From Absidia repens (taxonomy: Eukaryota; Mucoromycota; Mucoromycetes; Mucorales; Cunninghamellaceae), in NCBI GenBank assembly GCA_002105175.1, contig MCGE01000019.1, forward strand, positions 310,001 to 374,000: a DNA stretch of 64,000 nucleotides, in the 5' to 3' direction. Numbering within the stretch: the first letter of the stretch is position 1; each line of letters opens with the position of its first letter. Both the position numbers and the translations under genes were made by a program. Shown one piece after another: positions 13,401-25,755 of this stretch. The notes under the pieces were generated by a model. That model was not told the DNA's origin, did not search any database, and worked only from the letters and a program-made list of their open reading frames with translations.

Positions 13401-13864
13401 GCAAGATACAACGATATTTTTAAAATATCTATTGCTGGTGCTCCAGTGACAAAATGGGAACTTTACGATTCGGCTTATACTGAACGCTACATGGGCATGC
13501 CTTCGGATCGACAAGAAAGCTATAGAGAATCTAGTATTCTTCATTGGGTGGACAAGTTTCCGGAAACGTAAGGAAAACGGAAAAGAAATAAAGGGGGAGG
13601 GGACGAGACAGATGGCTTGATCACCCATATTTTTCGTTTTATTATATGGAACATAATAGTGAAAATAGACTGATCATTGTACATGGTCTGATTGACGAAA
13701 ACGTGCATTTCACGAACTCGGAACTACTGGTCTCTCAATTGGTGAATCATCATAAGCCTTATCATTTGCAAGTGTATCCAACCGAAAAACATGGTCTACG
13801 TCATTCCAGCGTCAACGAACATTTTGATATATTGATGTTTCACTGTCTGTTGAACAATTTGTAG
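10475..13864 (+). CDS. Dipeptidyl peptidase, S9B family (DPP8/9-like, cytosolic)
   Basis: Seven exons: 10475-10712, 10771-10982, 11085-11381, 11456-11832, 11921-12909, 12979-13567, 13660-13864; 968 residues, all introns GT-AG. The beta-propeller part carries the S9B EEFHRRTGYYW motif (Glu pair binding the substrate N-terminus), YPRAG, and YIVRFGWLPDGE. The alpha/beta-hydrolase part has the nucleophile in GWSYGGY (Ser835), Asp913 in GLIDENVHF and His945 in EKHGLR. The S-D-H spacing of 78 and 32 residues equals that of mammalian DPP4. There is no signal peptide or membrane segment, which fits the cytosolic DPP8/9 branch, releasing X-Pro dipeptides. An Asp/Ser-rich insert at about residues 560-690 looks unlike other members. 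AATAAA is at 14060-14065. Confidence 0.93.
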
Positions 13865-14357
13865 GTTTTAGTACTTTAAATTAGCTTTTTATTTTATTTT
13901 ATTTTGTACAGTATGTAGTCAGATTCCCCTCCTTTCATCCCCCCGTAGTATTATCATGATCACCCATCATTTGTAGTCATATATAACAACAGTCTTGACT
14001 CTTTATTCCACAAATACATACATGCACCCACTTTTCGATTTATTACTTATATATTGTACAATAAAAACCTCCTTTTTATACATAATTATATATGATATGA
14101 TGTAGTTCAGCAAGAAAGAAAAGACGTCGCATCACGTAATTTAAAAGTATAGGTGACAAGAAACAAAGTTATATGAATGGTAAGTGATTTTTTTCTCATA
14201 TATATATATATATATAACTTGGGCATTGAAGTTGATCGGGTTTAGCTGAAGGGTTGTGGAGTTGAAACACAAAGACGTTCAAAGAAAAAACAACGAGAAG
14301 TCATGCGGATAAAGTGATACTTTCCAATTCGCATTAATCGTTATAATCTTTTTATGT

Positions 14358-14395
<38 letters not shown>

Positions 14396-14689
14396 CGTCC
14401 TTCACTGTCCTTTATTTATGCATCCACCCTGGTCATTTTTTTTAAAAAAAATCCATCAAGAAATCCTTCCTTCCCCTATTTTTTGAACTCCAGAATTATA
14501 TAATACGTATAGCATAATAGACGGAGAGCCGAGCATGTCGATGGATATATGCCGCCGCTGCCGTATATCTGGGGCTCCTTTTTTTTTTTTGCACACACAT
14601 CAGGTTCTTTTTTTATATAAACACATATGATGTGCATAGAGTACTGCACGGTGTGGATACACTCATTCACCAAACACAAGAGTCGACGG
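13865..14689. other. 3' UTR and spacer
   Basis: Contains AATAAA at 14060-14065, a TA dinucleotide run near 14198-14215 and a roughly 30-nt T run near 14362-14391. No coding signal. Confidence 0.55.
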
Positions 14690-15449
14690 AGATATTCAAA
14701 TCCCGCCCACGTGTATATTATTTTCGCTCTGGTTTTTTTTTTTCGCCCACTCTCTTTTCTTGCTCTTTTTGCTTTTTCTCTTTTTCTTTTTCTTTTTTCT
14801 TTCCTCATTCAACTTCTCTGAGGTTATGCTGGAATTGGAATAGTATCAGGACTAGTTTAGAAGGGGTTTCAGATCAGGGATTACAACATGCATGGGGAAA
14901 CCTTTTCATTTTGGATTCAGGATTCCAGCATTAGTTGACTTTTTGGATCCACCATTAGCTTAGCTTAGTATTACTGGCCATAATTCGTATTTACATCTGA
15001 ATAAAATATGCTTATTTTTACTTTCTTCCAATGAAATATGTCCCATTAGTCCCCCTCTCATGTTTTGTGTAATAGATCCCTTTTTTACTATTATTACCCT
15101 CGTTTATTTGTGTTGACTGATGGTGATTCAATAGCAGACGCCCTTTCATCTCTCTCATGACTTTACGGTCTATTATTATCTCTACCAATATAAATTATCC
15201 CTATAGATTGGTATTGGTCATTCTTCAGATCTCACAATAGTCTTCCTCATGCTTCCTTTAATAGAACCTTCCGTAAACCCCATTGTTACAGTGAATTCTC
15301 CGTTTTAGTTTTAGTATCTACTAATATGCTTCAATAAAATATATCCTTTTATTTATCCATCCTCTGATCCAATTGATAGTATGGAAAATCATTATTGTTA
15401 CTGTTTTGTGAGTGCCCTACCTACACCTTTTTTCTTGGTAGCACACAGT

Positions 15450-15495
<46 letters not shown>

Positions 15496-15660
15496 GTAAT
15501 ACTAATAATAATACTAATAATAAAACACATGCGTTCTCCATGCATATACCCAGGCACAATCCTGCTTGTCTGTCACTATAAACCGCTCATGTCCCCGAGC
15601 GACCGATTGAAAGTCCTAGATTACATGATATGAAAGGTGGAGATCTTCCTATTCTACCAG
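14690..15660 (+). repeat. Dispersed non-coding repeat, copy B
   Basis: Same family as copy A. The head at 14701-14713 is TCCCGCCCACGTG, followed by a long pyrimidine tract and then the core at about 14835-14965 (AGTATCAGGACTAGTTTAG, CAGGGATTACAACATGCATGG, ATTAGCTTAGCTTAG). Several AATAAA modules follow. Near 15597-15610 it shares CCCGAGCGACCGATTG with copy F, so homology runs to about 15.65 kb. A TAA microsatellite lies inside. Confidence 0.78.
15451..15523. repeat. TAA trinucleotide microsatellite
   Basis: Perfect (ATA)n from 15451 to about 15494, then interrupted units to 15523. It lies within repeat copy B and encodes only an artefactual poly-Asn frame. Confidence 0.9.
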
Positions 15661-16310
15661 GAACTTGTTGCCACCATAGCCAGCCTGGAACTGGGCACAC
15701 ACACACACACACTGTATATATAGTGTGTGAATATATAAATATATACATCTCTGCATTTTTTATTTTCTTGCCTTTGGTGTGATAAATCAAAAATGAAAAT
15801 GGAACTTCAAATTGAATTTAATTGAGCTCAATGGATCATCTGCTAAAGGTGCGACATAGGGGGTGGGGAGCGGGGATGTGTTGAATTCCAGCACAAACCA
15901 CATTCAACGACATTTCCCTTGATACGCAGTAGATCCGTTTTATGGGAAGTGTGGAAAATATTTGACTCCTCCCCGCAAACGTCGGTTTGGAAATTATGAG
16001 TGTAAGTGTGTGTCCTGAAACACACCCTCCAGAGCGGTTGATAAAAAAATAAAAAAATAAAAATTGCGACAATGAATGCTTAGAAAACAAAAAGGGTTGT
16101 TGATTATCGCAACTAATACACCCAGGCAATGCGTGGTCTTTTTTTTTTTTTTTTTTTGGCAAGCATGTTCTACCAAGTATATGATGAGAAAAAAAATACA
16201 ATAGTTTGTTGACATAAATGGCACTTTCTAATACTATAATACTGGGCGAAATATAATGTTCACTTTATTGAAGTATTCAATCTATTAAAAAAAAGGTGAG
16301 TTGGAAGACC
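15661..16310. other. Spacer
   Basis: Contains a CA dinucleotide run near 15698-15711 and a T run near 16139-16157. No gene recognised. Confidence 0.5.
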
Positions 16311-16386
16311 AGCTATAGGGAAGAGGGACAAGTAATTAGCGAGACAAACAGGGACATTTTCGTAGCTGAATATATTTTTATTAAAG

Positions 16387-16418
<32 letters not shown>

Positions 16419-16608
16419 GAGCTGGAAAACCAAATAATGAGGTGGATAATACCATTAAATAATCCCTAAGGCTAGTACTAAGCTATAGGGAAGGAAGGCA
16501 AGTAATTAGCACGACGAATCAGGGACATTTTCATAGTGTGAATATACTTTTTTTTATTAAAAGATGTATAAAAAAGAAGCTAGAAAGCTAAATAATGAGA
16601 TGGATGAG
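16311..16608. repeat. Tandem duplication abutting the BCKDHB 3' end
   Basis: Two diverged units, about 16311-16450 and 16481-16608, with a period near 170 bp. Both begin AGCTATAGGGAAG and share CAAGTAATTAGC, CAGGGACATTTTC, TATTAAA and AAATAATGAG. The right unit ends about 20 bp from the stop codon of the minus-strand gene, so both probably lie in its 3' UTR or poly(A) region. Confidence 0.8.
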
Positions 16609-16627
16609 AAGGGGAGGAGGGGAGAAT

Positions 16628-18420
16628 CTAATAATTTACAACATTCTTGATGGCATCGTAGCAGCGGATCATACTGGGCATATAGAATTTTTCAAAGACC
16701 AAAGGGAAGGGGGTATCCCAGCCACATACTCTTTCCACTAGAAAACATTGAAAAAACAAAGAGCGATTAGTCGCCAATATACATTAAATAAAGGTTATGC
16801 TGTTGCTTACCAGGAGCTTCTAATCGCAAGAAGCAATTTTCCATCACAGTAGAAGCAATTTCAGCTCCCACGCCAGAAGATTTGGGGGCTTCATGGGCTA
16901 CTACCAAGCGACCTGTTTTATTGACCGATTCTACCACAGTTTCCACGTCCCAGGGTAAAATAGTGCGCAAATCAATCAATTCACAGCTGAGACCAGGCAT
17001 TTTCTTTTCCGCTAGTTGGATTGCGTTTTCCAAAGCATATATTTGAGATCCATAGCCTACCACTGTAACATCTGTACCCCGTTTCAATATTTCTGCTTTT
17101 CCGAGAGGTAGCTCGTAATCTTCTACAGGTACTTCTTCCACTATATTAGCAAAAAGGTACCAGAAATGATCAATTTAGTAACCCGTTGTTAATTGTCGTC
17201 GTATAAAAAAGATTTAATGCATAAAAACACATACCAGCCGCACGGTAAAGACACTTTGGTTCAAAGAAAATGACAGGATTGCGATCACGGATAGACGCTA
17301 ACAATAAGCCTTTTGCTTGAATAGGGCTTCTTGGTGTAACGATCTAGTTCATCAAAAAAGTACCGTGAGAAAAATGAGTAAAAATTGAGTTTCAAAACCC
17401 GTCACAGCTGTGGTTGAGGCGGGGAGAATAAGAGGCGTGCGTGGGGGAGAGGATTACCTTCAAGCCAGGGCAATGTGCAAAGAAGGCTTCAGGGCTTTGG
17501 GAATGATAATGTCCTCCGTGACCAACAGCTGAGCATGGACTGCGAATAGTGAGACCACCGACGTTGAATTGGTTGCCTGATCGATATCTGAATTTTGCAG
17601 CTTCGTTGACAATCTATATATACAGAGAGAGAGTGTGTGTGCGTAAGTGTGTGAGACAGTGAGAGAGAGTGAGATAAGCAAATATATATATAAAGGTCCA
17701 ATTTACCTGGTCAAAGGCCGGAAAGATATAATCGGCAAACTGAATTTCAGCAACAGCAGTATGACCAACCGAAGCCATTCCTATAGCAAACCCAGCAATA
17801 CCTTGTTCCGTCAAAGGTGTGTTGAATACACGGTCGCGTCCAAACTTTTCTACCAATCCCGATGTAGCTCTGAATACGCCGCCAAAAGAGACATCTTCAC
17901 CGAAAACAACTAGATATAATATAACAATGATTCATAGGTGTGTGCGTCAGTAAAATATAAAATTGTACATTCATAGATAACTAGCCTGCCGTTGTTCCAT
18001 ATATCTTACCAGCAGTATCATCAGTCGTCATTGCAATAGACATGGCATCGTTCACAGCTTGAAAGAGATTCATTTTTTTGGTTTCACCTATAAACAAAAA
18101 CTCACTGAGATAAGTATATATACCCGCCATGCCAATTTCTTCTTATCTACTTACTGTTAATAGCACTCATCCGAGCCAGCTCAGGAGTACGGAATGCTTC
18201 TTCAGGAGCCCTTTTCAGTAGTTTCGAATAAGCTACCCCTTGCTGGATCCCATCATTTGGTTGAGCTGCAGCAGAGGCGGCGTATAACCGACGTTGTTGA
18301 TGCTTCCAAAGGTAGAGAGAGATTCAGTTAGTTACATGAATAAAAAAGACTATCCTATATCAATGATATTATGCTTACTTGTAACGAAGCAGTAAGTCGA
18401 CGACTTGAATTTCGAAGCAT
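16628..18420 (-). CDS. BCKDHB: Branched-chain 2-oxoacid dehydrogenase E1 beta subunit, mitochondrial
   Basis: Right to left, eight exons: 18420-18379, 18302-18155, 18087-18010, 17909-17707, 17613-17458, 17343-17235, 17140-16811, 16737-16628; 391 residues, equal to the animal protein. Residues 1-30 form an Arg/Ser-rich, acid-free presequence (MLRNSSRRL), predicting import into mitochondria. [62 protein letters not shown] and [10 protein letters not shown] mark the BCKDH rather than the pyruvate dehydrogenase branch. With E1 alpha (not in this window) it decarboxylates the oxoacids of Leu, Ile and Val. The start is in the 42-nt first exon, which codes only for presequence. The intron acceptor in front of exon 2 is CTTTGGAAG, a little atypical. 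Confidence 0.94.
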
Positions 18421-19001
18421 GTCAAGGTGTATTTTCGTTGAAAGAAAGGATAAAAAAGAGGAGGGTGATAAGAAATAAAAAAATAAAAAATAAAAAAATA
18501 TGGGGTAAGATATAGAAAAAATTCCACACGGTCGTGGGAAAAAAGACAATCAAGGTGACTTCGCGCTTGTCCGCTAATCATATTGAATCCCCGCAATACC
18601 ACCATAATATACACAAAATACGAAAAAGATGAAATTTGATTAAGTGTTGATTGATATTTTATTGAAGAATATGTACAGTTTTTTTAAATATATACAAAAA
18701 GTAAACGATGGGTTTCTGCCACCATCTTCCTAAAAAAAAAAAAAAAAAGCAATAGTAAAACAAAATATAAACAATATAAAATATAACACTATAACTACAC
18801 AGGAGGTTTTCTACAAAAAAAACAAATGGGTTTCCCGCACAACCATTTCCGCATGATTTCAAATCGATCAAAGGATCACCTATGCAATCGATAGAATAAA
18901 AGAAAAACATAAAAGTAATAAAATAACTAATAATCAACACTTACGTCAGTTTTTTACAGAGTGGGTTGCCTGCAACCACTAATCAGGTGGTATTCACCAC
19001 C
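18421..19001. other. Spacer between two minus-strand genes
   Basis: BCKDHB upstream region and 3' flank of the amidohydrolase. AT-rich with A runs near 18732-18748; no gene recognised. Confidence 0.5.
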
Positions 19002-20621
19002 TTAGACAATAGGCCATTTGGGCTGACCTTTCACACCAGCACGAGCGTAGAGAGCTTCAGCATATTGGCGAGCATCCTCCATGACTTGTTCTTCGTCCAT
19101 TGTCAAAAGCTTGCCTTTCTCCACAACCATACGACCATCAACAACCACAGTTTCAACTTCACCGCCAGTAGCAGTATAAATCTGAACCACAATAAAAAAA
19201 AAAGTCAATAATTGTATCAATTAGTATCAATAATACATCCATAATAACCAATTGCCATTTGTCCTTACCAAAGTCGAGATCGGGTTAGGATTCGGTGTAG
19301 TATGGAGTTTGCTCTTGAAATCCAAAACCGCAAAATCAGCTTTCTTGCCCTTTTCCAAAGATCCAATTTCATGATCCAAACCAAGAGCCTTAGCACCATT
19401 GATAGTGGCCATTTCCAGGACAGTTTCAGCAGGCATAGTGACAGGATCGCAAGAGACGGCCTTATGGATCTTGGCGGCAAGATTCATTTCACGGATCATA
19501 TCTAAGAAATCATCATCAAATCAATGTTCTATTGTTACTGGATCGAGTAATTCTATTCATTGCTTACCGTAGGAGTTGGAAGAGGGACCTCCATCAGTAC
19601 CAAGACTAACGTTCACTTTGGCATCCAATAATTTGGGAATGGGTGCGACACCAGAGGCCAATTTCGAATTTGAAGAAGGATTATGAGATACATGGGTTCC
19701 CGTTTCAGCCAACAGCTTGTAGTCAGATTCATCCAACCAAATCATATGGACTAAAACAGACTTGTCACCAAGTAAACCCACATCTTGACAGAATTCCGCA
19801 GGAGACATGTCATGCTTTTGACGATAATGGATTTGATCAGCTTGAACTTCGGCACAATGCATTGTGATACGAATACCACGTTCCCGGCTAATTGCAGTCA
19901 TTTCCTTAATAAGATCAGTGCTGACACCAGGAGGAGTACGAGCTCCAAACCAGACATCTAAAAAATTCAAGTTAAAAAGAGTCAAAAAAAAAAAAAGCCA
20001 TCCATTACTTGGAATATATATATATTTGTACTTACGAATACGATCATCAGCCTTTCCGTGCCACTTTTGATACTTATCAAGGGTACCCAAAAGACTCTGT
20101 TCACGAGTTTCGACCAAACCAGGATGCATCGACCAAGCGGATTGAGAGGCATAGCGACCTTCGTCCATGACGATAGAAGCCAGGCATCCACGAATTCCAC
20201 ATTCTTCCACTGCCTTAGCAAAACCATCAAAACCGTAGCGATCAGCACACATGGCTTCCAAGAAACAAGTGGTACCAGACTTGAGCATTTCAGCAATACA
20301 GAGACGAGCGCTACCATAAGCTTCTTGAGTCGTCATGGTTCCTTGAAGCACCCAGACCGTTTCACAAAGCCATTGAATCAGTTCACAATCATCACCACAG
20401 CCACGAAGAAGTGCTTGAGCGAGATGCACATGAGTGTTGATCAGACCAGGAATGACCATCTTGTTTTCCAAATTGTAGGTGGCTTCATCAGGGTACTGTT
20501 GTTGAAGGGTAGCTGTCTTGCCAACTTCCACCAAACGATTGCCTTGGACAAGCAAAGCACCATCTTTGATGATTTCACGCTTTGCGTTCATCGTAACGAT
20601 CAAGCCATTGATATAAAGCAT
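19002..20621 (-). CDS. Amidohydrolase, MTA/SAH deaminase-like (ATZ/TRZ group)
   Basis: Right to left, exons 20621-20036, 19957-19568, 19501-19269 and 19181-19002; 462 residues. Motifs match the metal-dependent amidohydrolase barrel: INTHVHL (H64, H66), MHCAE (H229 and the general acid/base E232), LVHMIW (H266) and LGTDGG (D317). The HCAE segment and [10 protein letters not shown] are characteristic of 5'-methylthioadenosine/S-adenosylhomocysteine deaminases and s-triazine hydrolases, rather than guanine deaminase. The family hydrolyses amino groups from purine-like rings, with one divalent metal. The substrate here is inferred from the motif pattern only. The start is the ATG at 20621; the frame runs further upstream without ATG. 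All introns are GT-AG. The product is probably cytosolic: no targeting peptide is seen. Confidence 0.87.
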
Positions 20622-21861
20622 TGTATTATATATAAACAATAATAATAATAAGAATAAAAGTTTTTAAAAAGTGAAAGAGGGACTGGAAAAACAGTCGAAC
20701 TTTTTATTTTTTTAAAAAGTTGACGCGGTGATTGAAACTTAAATAGAATCATTAGAAAATATATCACATCTACCGTATATTTTTCCCACGTAATTAATAG
20801 TATAATCTATCTTCGTAAGTGAAAATATCATCTACTATATAAAGTAGTATGGGAATCATAATACTACGATATCATAAACCGTCTTGTATGGTATGGAATA
20901 GGTACCCTTTCCACCATGGTATATTAAGTTTCTCCCTAACCAATAGCAAGTGATGATTTAAAGTGCTATCCTTTTTAAAACGAACTAGTTAATACTGTAT
21001 ATCTTTTTAAGCCCGAGATAAAAGTGAGGTCAGCATTGATGCCCAAAATCCAATATCAAACCTACATAGTAAATATAATCCGCAGAGAAATAGGTGTCAT
21101 CTACTTTGCCTTAAATTTAGCAAATTAAATTTTTCGGACCAGTCCTGTATTTTACAATGCTGCTCAAAAGTGTTCAAAGTCGGTTTTACGGGCCTAGTTG
21201 CCCATATTTATTTGAAAAAAATGCGGAGATTAAACATACGATATCAATGTTAAGAGTGAAAAGATAAAAGTGATGGGGGTTAGTATAATATATAATAAAC
21301 AAACAATGGGAGACGATAAAATAAACAAATGTAGCAAGGTAGGGTAATAACGACAATAGAATAGAATGGACCACAGGCAGGTAGAGCGCAGATTAAAAAA
21401 CAAAAAGGTATTGGTGAAAATGAGAATCTTATTGCATGAATAATATATCAACGTCTTTCTTCTTACCATCGGCGCATGCACCCCGGAAATCCTCCATCAC
21501 TCAGGAGGGGGGCAACCTGTAGCTCGCATCCCCGAGGCAGGCAGCCAAGAATGGGAAAATGAATCCAGCAGCATTCTTTGTTTTTCAGGAGACAGAAGTG
21601 GCTTGGCCGAGGACGGCCTTGGGAGAGGCAGCAATAACAAAACCATGATGGTCTTGGACATTAAAAACCAAAAAGTTAGTACAGATCAAGAAGTCCACAC
21701 GGTACACCATACCATACACATGAAATGAACACCGTTTCTCAGCATACAAATCCCAAATTTTTGTACACTGCTGACACCTAGCGGAATTTGAAGTTTTGGA
21801 AAATTGGAAGGACAAAAACGCCACTCCCACTGATTTTTTTTTCTTTCGCCTCTTTTGTTTT
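20622..21861. other. Divergent intergenic region with a GC-rich island
   Basis: Separates the amidohydrolase (-) and tRNase Z (+). Most is AT-rich, but about 21475-21660 is clearly richer in GC and has coding-like composition on the minus strand, described as a finding. A TACTAAC box lies on the minus strand there (21676-21682). Confidence 0.45.
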
Positions 21862-24632
21862 ATGCTTGTTACGAAAAGGATTGCTTACAGTACTAGTCTA
21901 TATTTAAACCGACTGTCACCTTTTATCTCTAGCAGCAAACAAAATATACGAACAATGTCAACTTCTTTACGTTTTGTGGGCCATTCGTCGTCTGAAGGGC
22001 CTCCTTCTATCATCTATCAGCACAACAATGATCATTATCTATTCAATTGCCGCGAAGGAACTCAACGACTTGCTGTGGAAGACAAAGTGAAGCTTTCAAA
22101 ACTCAAAAGTATCTTTTTTACTCGAACAGAATGGGAGTGTACTGGTGGAATGCCTGGTAGGGAACGAAAACAGCAACCGGGGAAGAAGAGCGAGAAGTGT
22201 GATCTAGTTAGTTAACTTCTTTCTATTTTGAAATAGGGATGCTATTAACTCTCGCGGATGCCGGCTTACAAAATGTGAATCTTTTTGGTGGCAAGAATCT
22301 AACTCATTATATGGCTTCAACACGGTTCTTTGTTTATAGGTAATCTTATTATTAGAATTTCCTGTCAATATTATTATATTAGGTTCATACTGACGTACTG
22401 ATTTTAAATACATAATTATGCAGAACTTCCATGACGGTGCATACACGGGAATTTGTCAAGGATGATCAAGAACTGGACACATTCAACGACTCGAATGTTT
22501 ATGAAGATAGCTCAATCAAAGTAACACCTGTCATTATCACACCACAACATCCTCAAGCCTCTCGTACCAGCAATCGCCGCAGCCAATCACCAACAGTATC
22601 ATCTTCATCGGATTATTCACCTTCTGACAACCCTTATTCGACACCAAAACATGCCATTGGCTCAGAAAGCACCAATATCGATGACCACAAACACCGCACT
22701 GAAATACTCTCTCTAATGTTCAGCAATCAGCGAAAACCAAATCATGCTAGCAAGGATGGTGACCATGCCATGAACGCTCCTTGTACTCCACGGCAGCATC
22801 CTCTTACCCCGGCAGCAAATTCACCAGATGCCATTGTTGAATTACAGAAAGCGTCCGATGAAAAGCGTCCCCAAGCCATTGTAACACCTGTCGAACAAGA
22901 TCAGCAAAACGAACAACCCAACCATATGACGAAAATGTATGAAAAGAATCTACCAAGGACCCGACCCTCGAAAACTGCCATCTCTTATATTTGTCAGACT
23001 CCAGAAACTCGGGGCAAGTTTCTTAGCGAAGAAGCTAAAAGACTAGGTGTACCAGTTGGGCCACTCTTCGGTTAGTTAGATTTGTGAACTTGAAAATTTT
23101 GAGTGGGTAACAATAAGGCGGAAAAGTAACGTTTTTTTTTTATTTGATATATTATAGGTCAGCTACAAAAAGGTGAATCTGTGACATTAGAGGATGGGAC
23201 TGTGGTGACTCAAAGTCAAGTGGTTGGCAAATCAATTCCTGGATCCATCTTTGTAGTGGTGGACTGTCCTGAACCAGCCTATATTGATAGTCTTATTAAC
23301 TCACCCGAATTCCTTCCTTACCAGTCGGAAGCTGCCGCTCCAAAGGTGATCATTCATTTGATTGGTGACAAGGTTTTGGATGATATCAAGTATCGACAAT
23401 GGATGAACAAGTTCAGCCCTGAAACTGAGGTAAAGAACGTATAAATAAATGAAGTGGGACTGAGAGGGCAAAAAAAAAAAAAATTAAAGATCTCATCCTC
23501 ATATTTTGGTTTATCATCTAGCATATCATTGGTAGTGAAGCTGTTTGCGCCCAAACATCTCTCTTCAGAAGTCATGCTCTTAGTCAATATAAACTATCAA
23601 ATTTAGACCCAAGGATTTTCAAGGTGCCAGAATATTGCAATATACCACAAGTGATTTTGGAAAAATGTAAGCTAGAAATGAGGAAATATGATATGAATAG
23701 CAAGCCAATCTTCTCTATTTTGTATTTTTTTGTAGATGGTGATTTACCGCCCAAGGTGTCGCCATTGATGAACAAGTCCTCATATCAATTCAAGGAAACT
23801 CGCAAATCAAACTCAGTTGGCATACAGCTAGACGAAACTCCTCCCTTTGATGTGCACCGACCATTTGATGATCCGAAAATGTTGGCTTTTAATGAAAATG
23901 TAGAAATTCACCGAGCCATTGATGAAGCGAAGCATGCGGCAAATCAAGTCAATGAAGATAAATCATTAGCGGGTGGTAATGTTGAAGTTGTGACGCTTGG
24001 TACTGGAAGTTCCATTCCATCGAAATACCGCAACGGTAAGTTGGTAAGCCATATTGGACAAAATATGAACTCCTCTTTACTAAACCAGCCTTATGTTTTT
24101 AGTTAGTGCAACGTTGATCAAAATTCCAGGATTTGGCTCGGTGCTCTTGGATGCAGGCGAAGGAACTTACGGACAAATGCTGCGTCATTTCGGTCGAGAA
24201 CATATATCGAAAGAATTGGATGATCTTCGTTGCATATTCGTGTCTCACCTTCACGCGGATCATCATTTGGGTGTATTCCAACTTCTGTTGAAGCGAAATA
24301 AGGTATGTTTGTTGAAAATATGATAGAGGTATATTTACTTACCATTGTTGTTATTCTTCTTCTTATTGTTGGTGGCCAATGATATATATATATATATATA
24401 TAGCCCAAGAAAGCCAAAAATACCTTGTTTCTTATAGCTCCATATGATTACCAACGCTGGATGAAAGAATACAACGATGTGGAACACCTGGGCTCACCTA
24501 GACGGCTCCAATTTATTCGATGCAACCATGTCCTTGGTCGAAACTTGAACGCTCCTGTTTGGGCGAAGGATACGTAAGTTACGGCCATTTCTTATGCGTA
24601 AATTCAATGAAAAGCATGTGATTGAAACTGAC

Positions 24633-24664
<32 letters not shown>

Positions 24665-25397
24665 AGATTGAATCTTTTAAAAGACATACTTGGACTATCA
24701 AAAATTGAAGCAGTGGATGTGATTCATTGTCGACATGCTTATGGGTTATCCTTGGAACACAAAACTGGATGGAAATTAGTGTAAGTAATATATATATATA
24801 TATATATATGATCAAACGTAAAAAAAGTGAGGATCAAACAACTAACAAACTTCTTTTTTTGTTTTAAAAAGATATTCGGGGGATACAAGACCGTGCGATC
24901 GATTAATAGAAGCGGGACAAAACGCCACTCTTTTGATTCACGAAGCAACATTAGAAGATAGCATGAAAACGGAAGCAATTGCCAAGCGACATAGCACCAC
25001 CGCTGAAGCCATTGAAGTGGGTCAAAAGTAAGCCGTCAGTATTTGAATGTTTCGTTTTGACCAGGGGTGGATGATATTGATACTTACTTGTTTGTTTGTA
25101 ACTGGTAGGATGAATGCACGTTACACACTGTTGAACCATTTCAGTCAGCGATATGCCAAAGTACCATCATTGTCCGAAGAACAAGCCAACGTGTGCATCA
25201 GTTTTGATTTGATGTCTGTCCAAGTCAAGCAAATACCTCTTTTGCCCAAATTCAATAACGCTATTCAAATGATTTTCAAGGAAGAAGAAGAAGATGACGA
25301 CAACGATATTGGAGACGATAGCAAACGTCCCCACAACAAGAAAAAAGAAGATCGGAAGCTCAAGAGACGGAAAATGGAAAACGAAAAGGAACAATGA
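21862..25397 (+). CDS. TRZ1: Long-form tRNase Z (3' tRNA endonuclease)
   Basis: Eleven exons: 21862-22156, 22237-22339, 22424-23070, 23158-23429, 23522-23666, 23736-24035, 24103-24302, 24404-24573, 24667-24780, 24872-25027, 25109-25397. From 21862 the product is 896 residues; from the in-frame ATG at 21955 it is 865. The N-terminal half is the degenerate metallo-beta-lactamase domain ([24 protein letters not shown]), joined by a Ser/Pro-rich linker. The C-terminal half has the active site: [24 protein letters not shown] and the Zn motif [10 protein letters not shown], then [11 protein letters not shown] and HEATLEDSM. It cleaves the 3' trailer from pre-tRNA. The acidic then Lys/Arg-rich C-terminal tail looks like a nuclear signal. 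Residues 1-31 of the longer form are basic and Ser-rich, like a mitochondrial presequence, so both starts may be used. Confidence 0.94.
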
Positions 25398-25755
25398 TGG
25401 TTTATTAGATTCATATAGCAGTTTTGTTTTATTTTTCTTTATATTTATTATTTTGTAGTTTTAGATTATGTAGTATAGTACAGTTGACTGTGTTGTTGGA
25501 TTATATAGAAATAAAGATGAATATAAATTTTATGATGGTTGCATTTTGTGGTTTGTGTATGTGTATATGTGTGCATCAAGTGATGTCTGTCCCAAAATAT
25601 ATATTTAATGTCCGACCTGCTTTTCCTTTTTTGTGGTGATGATAACAGAGGGATGAAACGCAAAAAAACTTTTTTTATTCTTTTCCTTCCTTCTTTTCAC
25701 TTATCACCACTTTTTTTTTTTTAAAAAAAAAAACACTTACTTGTTACCTCTCATA
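25398..25755. other. Spacer between tRNase Z and reticulon genes
   Basis: 358 bp holding the tRNase Z 3' UTR and reticulon promoter. A T run then an A run (25710-25734) form a potential hairpin just before the reticulon start. No gene seen. Confidence 0.5.

Noticed and set aside
14476..14934. Several open frames around 14.5-14.9 kb, both strands
   Set aside because: They lie inside repeat copy B and its pyrimidine tract; composition is low complexity and not conserved between copies.
16628..18420. Pyruvate dehydrogenase E1 beta
   Set aside because: Motifs such as [18 protein letters not shown] and [10 protein letters not shown] follow the branched-chain (BCKDHB) pattern, not the PDHB pattern.
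19002..20621. Guanine deaminase
   Set aside because: The HCAE and [10 protein letters not shown] segments match the MTA/SAH deaminase and ATZ/TRZ group better than guanine deaminase motifs.
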